A DNA stretch of 64,000 bases from Agapanthus africanus. Taxonomy: Eukaryota > Streptophyta > Magnoliopsida > Asparagales > Amaryllidaceae. Below the pieces are notes generated by a model. That model was not told the origin of the DNA and made no database searches. It saw nothing but the letters and a program-made list of their open reading frames with translations. A program made the translations under genes and the position numbers. The stretch's first letter is position 1, and every line of letters begins with the position of its first letter. The DNA is taken from contig CM057337.1 of the NCBI GenBank assembly GCA_030015575.1, positions 376,673,582-376,737,581 of the forward strand, given 5' to 3'. This document shows positions 58,869 through 64,000 of this stretch, in pieces.

Positions 58869-58889
58869 CGTTAGGTTAGGTAACTAACG
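58869..58889 (-). other. CGTTAG/CTAACG hairpin, D
   Basis: Perfect 6 bp arms (58869-58874 and 58884-58889) around 9 nt, the same geometry as E1. Confidence 0.6.
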
Positions 58890-59443
58890 GCAGAGCGGGG
58901 CAGGGCTAGCACGGGTGTAAAACATAAGTAACGTCTATATAATATATCATATATACTATATGCCGTATCTATCACAGAACATCACATGATCACATCACAG
59001 ATATCGCAGCAGAAGAATCATATGAAATATTGGATATACTAGGACGTCCGTGTTTTCAATACGAGCCAGTATAAAACACGGATTCCACGGTCGTGATGAA
59101 TAGCCAAACCCACACCCCTAGACCCCTACGAGAGCGGCAAGCAACCCTACCAATTCTGGAGTTAGGAGACCCGGACTCGACTCCTCGAGTTGGTCTCCCA
59201 CTGGACTCCAGAACCCGGTTACTTGTGCTCCCCTCCTTGGGTCTATCCTAGTGCGGAAAAGTAAATAATATACAAAAGGTGACTACTTCCGCAACCTGGA
59301 AGCGCCCCAATAAAAGAATATTACATACAAGTTTTTACATGAATGAAAATGAAAAACACTCATCTCACATAAAAACCCCCGGCTATCCAACACGACGATC
59401 CAATATAACATATCCAGCAACACATAACATCACATGTCATCAA

Positions 59444-59519
59444 CGTAAGTAAATACGCGCATCCCAATTGTCGTTGGCATATAGCAACGAAACCGGCGAT
59501 ATCACATATTACACTTACG
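59444..59519 (-). other. 76 nt two-tier stem-loop, D
   Basis: Outer arms CGTAAGT/ACTTACG (59444-59450, 59513-59519) and inner arms TCGTTG/CAACGA (59471-59476, 59485-59490) enclose CTATATGC in sense. As in E1, GTTGATG follows the outer arm in sense. Sequence differs from E1/F/A2 but the two-tier plan and length are alike. Confidence 0.6.
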
Positions 59520-60578
59520 ATCACAGAAAAGAAAGTGTAAAACTACAACAGTTGGAATCCGCAATCTCTTTAGACATCGCATGCCTAATCAAATGAATTT
59601 CTTAGACATCGCATGCCTAACAATTATAAACCCTGCATTTTAGTCTCATTATCGAAAACACTTTTCAATATCAAGTCGGGTAATTCAACAAGATTCCCGA
59701 CATCCTGATCGAATGCTCGTCGCAAACTTCAGTAGACGGCTGCACCCCCGATACCGTCGACGAAGTGCACCAAGGCGGAACACCGCTACCGCGAGTACCC
59801 GAACGGATACTTTCAGCGACGGGGTTCTCCTACAGTCACTTGGTCGGGGCTATGGAGTGAGGCTGTCTATTAAGTTTACCCGGCGAGTATCCGCGTACGC
59901 TACGTGATTGCGACGGACTTTTGATCACATCAAAATTCCGTGGCAACCGATCAAGTGAGACTAAAGTGCTACGTTTATAATATTCATTCAGTTATCACAT
60001 AACTTTTGTGAATTCCAATTATTGTATCCCATTCCAGATAAACAGAAAATGTTAAACTTTCCGATCGAACAATCGAACACCCAAGTTTTCCCGATACAGC
60101 TCAACTCATGAAATAAGTCTAACAACATTCAGTTCGTGCCTCAGTACCAACGGTCCAGCCGTAGAAGGGTCAAGCCAACGCCTCACATGTGGCACGCCGT
60201 ACTGCCCCAAACCCGAAGGTTCAAAGGGCAGTTCAAGATGGTCACATAATCGAGTTAAGGTTTGTTGTCTTCTAGAGGGACCATCGCGTTACTTGCACTA
60301 CTTAGAACATCGTTAAACTACGGAAAAATCCAACACTTGGAAATTTCCCGACAGGGGAAAAATTGGGTATTTATATCCGGTCGAACTTTTTAACATATTC
60401 TAAAATTTATCCGGAACGCCACATAGACAAAATTTGATACTCCGATCGAAACACCGAATCCCCAAAACAATTCCAGAAAATTCAACTCTGGAAAATTTTT
60501 TAAAAATTCCCAGAAAACTCAGCAGAATTTATCAGGTATTACTGTGCAAACAGTAAGGGATGAAGTCATGATTGAGCC

Positions 60579-60619
60579 GCGGAACCGCCGCATAAGCAGG
60601 GCTTATGCCGCGGTTCCGC
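60579..60619 (-). other. GC-rich leader hairpin, D
   Basis: Arms 60579-60597 and 60601-60619 pair at 18 of 19 positions with a 3 nt loop. The outer arm is that of E1; the inner bases are different but complementary. Confidence 0.75.
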
Positions 60620-60808
60620 CGCCTAAGTTACTGTTCATCCAATAATTTTTGCATCGTAATTCTTATTTTTTCTTACTGAATTTTTTAGCAATTTTTAATT
60701 CACAAAAATCCAGAAAAACAGAAAATGTCCAGAGAGCTAGTTTGATTCGGGGTTTCGGGTTCGTTCGGACTTCAAATTCCGTCTAGACTTCGCCTAAGGC
60801 TCTAGCTA

Positions 60809-60821
60809 GGCTCTGATACCA
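60809..60821 (-). other. D primer-binding site (tRNA-iMet)
   Basis: Reads TGGTATCAGAGCC on the minus strand, one base from the LTR. Confidence 0.93.
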
Positions 60822-60822
60822 C

Positions 60823-63047
60823 TGTAGGGTTCCTAGGCACACTAGTGAGGTCTCACAAGGCATCGAACATGCCATTTTCGAAAATTCTAGGTGCCGAGAG
60901 ACCCGACTACGGATCGTTTGCTAGAAAACTAGGCGAAAAAGCTAACTAGTTAACACTTAACTACAAGATACGGAAATACAACCTTTGTAGATCCGGCGCT
61001 CCACCTCCATAGCTCCGCAACGAGGTCCTCTCCGCTGTCCAAATCAAATCCGGGCTCTAGCGTCGGCTTCGTCGGAGAATGGGCAAGCTAGGTCGTCGAT
61101 GTCCATGCCGAAGATGATCTACGTCGAGGCATCGCTAAATCAAGCTCCGACTTCACCAAGTCAAGAAACTTGTGAAGAAAACACACTCTACTACTTGGCA
61201 AGAGGTAGAGGATGAAGAAATAGGAAGTGGGTAGACTTTAGTTTTGGATTTCTCACTCATTTCCATCACTTGCCATTGATGGGGCAAGCTTTCTTCACTT
61301 GAAGAAATGGAAGAAGAAGAAGGAAATTGTTATAATAAGTTTTTTATGAAAAGAATAATAATATCATTCTTATCATAACTTTAACCTAAGTTAAGTGTAG
61401 AGAATTGACCAAGGTTAAAGGAATGGTTAGGGTTAAGGAGATGAGACAAAAATGGTGACATAATGAAAGCTTCATGAAGCTTCATGTTGAAAACAAAACT
61501 AGCCACCATTTTTGACTTCTTTTCCTTTTCTCATTTATCTTTTAAATGCAAATGAAAAGATAAATGAATGAATAAAAGAAAACCCTAATCATTCACTTAA
61601 CCTAGGTTTAATTCATTACATTTAACAAAAAAGATATGTATCATCAAACATGATACAATCAAGTGCACAAAATCATATCGCATATGCAATGCGCACCCCC
61701 GAGTGAGAAAATCCATTTAAAGTGAACCGATACTAGTTAATGCAAAGTAATATATCAAATATATAATTGTGCATTAAATCATTAAATCAACTCTTGATTT
61801 AACGATCCGGTCATATCGCATATAACCGGCTAGTATCTAATGTGTCGGCTTATCGAATCAATCCTTGATTCGATAATTAGGTTATATCGCATACAACATT
61901 TCGACACATTGATCGCGAGAATGAAATACGGTATCAGATACACGCACTACTCTCGGTCCCGCACATATCTCATATGCGCTCCTATTTCGTTTCGCTTGAG
62001 CCAGGAAACCTCTGTGTAGGACTCTAAAGACTCGTCAATACGCCGGCAGCAGATGATGATCATATCAAGCATCCACAAGCCGCAAGCGGTCTGCTAAACG
62101 TAACGGCCACCCGGGTATTGAGCGATCTGAAGATCGACGAGGAAGCCCGCTCAAACTCCAGTGAATCCAACCAGTAACACTACCGTACAGTCCGGTCTGA
62201 TCGTCTGATATGTCGCATATCCCGCCTAGGGGTGGTAAACGTCAGACCCCAATAGCTCGATAAGTCGTGTCGATATGAGGTCTATAACTATTCGAGAAAC
62301 TACTGGTAACACTTACCAGTAAATCTCAGCAACCCTGGCCAGGGATTTCCTGTTATAGCCAATCGAACACAGCGCAACATCAACCCCCTATACCGGGAGA
62401 GACGAATCCCCTCCTATCGCTCATTGCCTCCATGTGACTCGGGACTGTACCCAAAAACCACCGTTTTGCACGCCCTCTTGAACGTGGTAAGATGGAAATC
62501 AAAGCACAGTGGGAACCACACAAGTCTCTATGACGATCTCGGGTCAACAGACTACTCTGTACCAGTGTCACCATAGAACTGCCATCTGACGTGAGGTATA
62601 ATACCATCTGGGAGTTCTCGGCGAGTCCGTCCAGTGTACCCAGTCTCTACTGAGCACCCGTATATCATCTCTGATGCCAAACACCAATGGATATGGGATC
62701 ATCCATCGCCCATCTGTATGGGTCGAGAAGGTACACGCTAGTCTACTCTGGTATATCGATGCCCCGTCTCGATATACCCACGACTAGGGACTTTGAAGGA
62801 TGTACTTATAGACTACCATGTCCCCACTAGTATGATCCGCATCATAGTCCAGGTAGTCAAGTACAGATCCTAAGGGCTTTACCAACATGTAACAGAGAGA
62901 TAAACAGTATACACGTTAAGGTAAAGATCAACCAGATAGCATACTATCATGTCGAGCAAGAAAGTCCTCCCTATATATGTCCCAGCATCCACTACAATAT
63001 ACATCCTATGTATAGTAATGGCCTCTAGGGCATACATATAACTAACA
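60823..63047 (-). repeat. D 5' LTR
   Basis: 2225 bp, matching 52642-54866, between the primer-binding site and the gcaag target copy. Confidence 0.95.
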
Positions 63048-63550
63048 GCAAGGGATACCCTATGCTTCGTCAGTAGGCTCTATCTTTTATGCGATGTTAT
63101 GCAATAGACCGGATGTAGCTTACTCACTTGGTGTAGTCAATAGGTATCAATCAGATCCTGGGGAGAACCATTGGACTGCTGTGAAGAGCATTCTTAACTA
63201 CTTGAGAAGGACTAAAGAAATGTTCTTTGTGTATGGTAACGGTGAACTCCATATGGAGTCCTTTACTGATTCGAGCTTCTAGAGTTATAAGGATGACAGT
63301 AAATCGGTCTCGGGTTTTGTCTTTACCCTCAACAGAGGGGCGGTGTGTTGGAAGAGATCCAAGCAAGACATCGTAGCTGATTTGTAGATGGAGGCTGAAT
63401 ACATCACTGCCAACAATACTGCCTAAGAGGCTGTCTGGATGAAAAAGTTCATTGCTGAGTTTAGTGTGGTTCCATCCATTGAGCATCCAATACCTGTGAA
63501 TTTTGATAACAAATGAGCGGTGGCTTTGGCTAAGGAACCCAGGCGCATCA
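63048..63550 (+). pseudogene. Copia pol P, RT connection and RNase H
   Basis: Resumes after D: IPYASSVGSIFYAMLCNRPD, then [16 protein letters not shown]. RNase H is broken by stops after TDSSF, after IVADL, after NNTA and in [12 protein letters not shown]. It is truncated after that motif at about 63545, before the final acidic motif, and the flanking DNA has no similarity I can recognise. The right limit is approximate. Confidence 0.88.
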
Positions 63551-64000
63551 CCTTAGAATGAGATTAGTGTTAATTAAACGATAATTCGTGTTTTTAATAA
63601 AAACTTTACCAAAATAGTTTTCAAATATTTTATAAAAAAATATTTAATATTTATTACGGGCTTACACGCACATGTGCATGTTAACCTAGGGTTAATTTGG
63701 GGGTTAAACCATGCTTAAGTAGACATGACATCTAACCCCATTTTATTTAAGTTGTAATATGTATTTAATTAAATCATTTAGTTAAATTAAAAGGGGTTTT
63801 ATATTAGGTTGAATTAAAAGAGAGGAAGAGAGAGAGGGCATCATGAGGCATGGCAAGCATGCCATGCATTAAATGAAGAGAGAGAGAGAGAGAGAGAGAG
63901 GGAGGCATGGCTCCTCTAAACTCACCCCACATTACCTCATCCATCACCCTTACACACATACAGCCACACACTCTCATCTCATGCTCTCATTCTCATATTT
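63551..64000. other. Unassigned AT-rich DNA with (AG)n tract
   Basis: No gene is recognised. A perfect AG dinucleotide run spans about 63877-63901. GCATGGC/GCCATGC forms a 7 bp hairpin near 63848-63867. The final 80 bases are C/T/A-rich, as in some plant 5' untranslated regions or LTRs, but nothing decides this. Confidence 0.5.

Larger units (their letters stand above)
57701..60808 (-). other. D structured non-coding leader
   Basis: About 3.1 kb with no protein-like frame, longer than in E1, F and A2 but carrying the same series of inverted repeats. Only one domain equivalent to the tandem pair is clear (about 59090-59250). Confidence 0.7.
52642..63047 (-). mobile_element. Complete copia element D inserted in P
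   Basis: A 10406 bp minus-strand element with LTRs of 2225 bp each and perfect target duplication gcaag (52637-52641 and 63048-63052). LTRs differ at about 28 positions by eye (about 1.3 percent). It has primer-binding site, polypurine tract, long structured leader and a broken pol. P's frame (MQ, then GIPYAS) is restored when it is removed. Confidence 0.95.

Overview
This window looks like plant nuclear intergenic DNA made almost entirely of nested LTR retrotransposons. I see no host gene, rRNA, tRNA gene or CRISPR array. The plant call rests on two primer-binding sites: one matching plant initiator-Met tRNA in the Ty1/copia elements, and one matching plant tRNA-Asp (TGGCGCC.TTGCCGGGGA) in an Athila/Tat-like Ty3/gypsy element. 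The 2.0-2.25 kb copia LTRs and repeated TSD-flanked nesting fit the same picture. The species cannot be named from the sequence.

Layout. (1) 1-769 is the end of a copia pol (element U), followed by an LTR at 782-2995 that also serves as the 5' LTR of host element H1. (2) H1 (plus strand) runs 782 to about 30565. Its pol is split by E1 (3531-13453, plus strand). Its 3' LTR (16515-18361 and 30346 to about 30565) is split by a solo LTR (18362-19461 and 29323-30345), which is itself split by F (19462-29322, minus strand). (3) A truncated minus-strand LTR (about 30566-30727 and 48669-49680) is split by the gypsy element G (30728-48668, plus strand, TSD gctgg), and G is split by A2 (34384-44608, plus strand, TSD cttag). 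(4) A plus-strand copia pol fragment P (49681-49784, 51826-52641, 63048 to about 63550) is split by solo LTR S1 (49785-51825, minus strand, TSD gaatc) and by complete element D (52642-63047, minus strand, TSD gcaag). (5) 63551-64000 is unassigned AT-rich DNA with an (AG)n tract.

Two related copia LTR groups occur: TGTTGG-type (E1, F, A2, solo) and TGTTAG-type (U/H1, D, S1, LTR fragment). Every pol is broken. H1 and D keep a recognisable gag tail-protease-integrase-RT-RNase H order. E1, F and A2 share the same eroded pol relic, yet A2's LTRs differ at only about 8 positions in 2250 by eye. They therefore look like non-autonomous elements moved in trans. No copia element here has a recognisable full gag.

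The most interesting signal is the long non-coding leader (about 2.3-3.1 kb) between primer-binding site and pol relic. In E1, F, A2 and D it carries the same ordered series of inverted repeats: a GC-rich hairpin, a 76-78 nt two-tier stem-loop (with palindromic loop GCTATAGC in three elements), paralogous pairing domains of about 125 nt, a CGTTAG hairpin, a duplicated CCCTTCACCGGG motif, three small hairpins at fixed spacing, and a pyrimidine-tract/AG site before the expected ATG. Arms change sequence between elements but often stay complementary. That suggests selected RNA structure, possibly for dimerisation, packaging or splicing in trans-mobilised elements.
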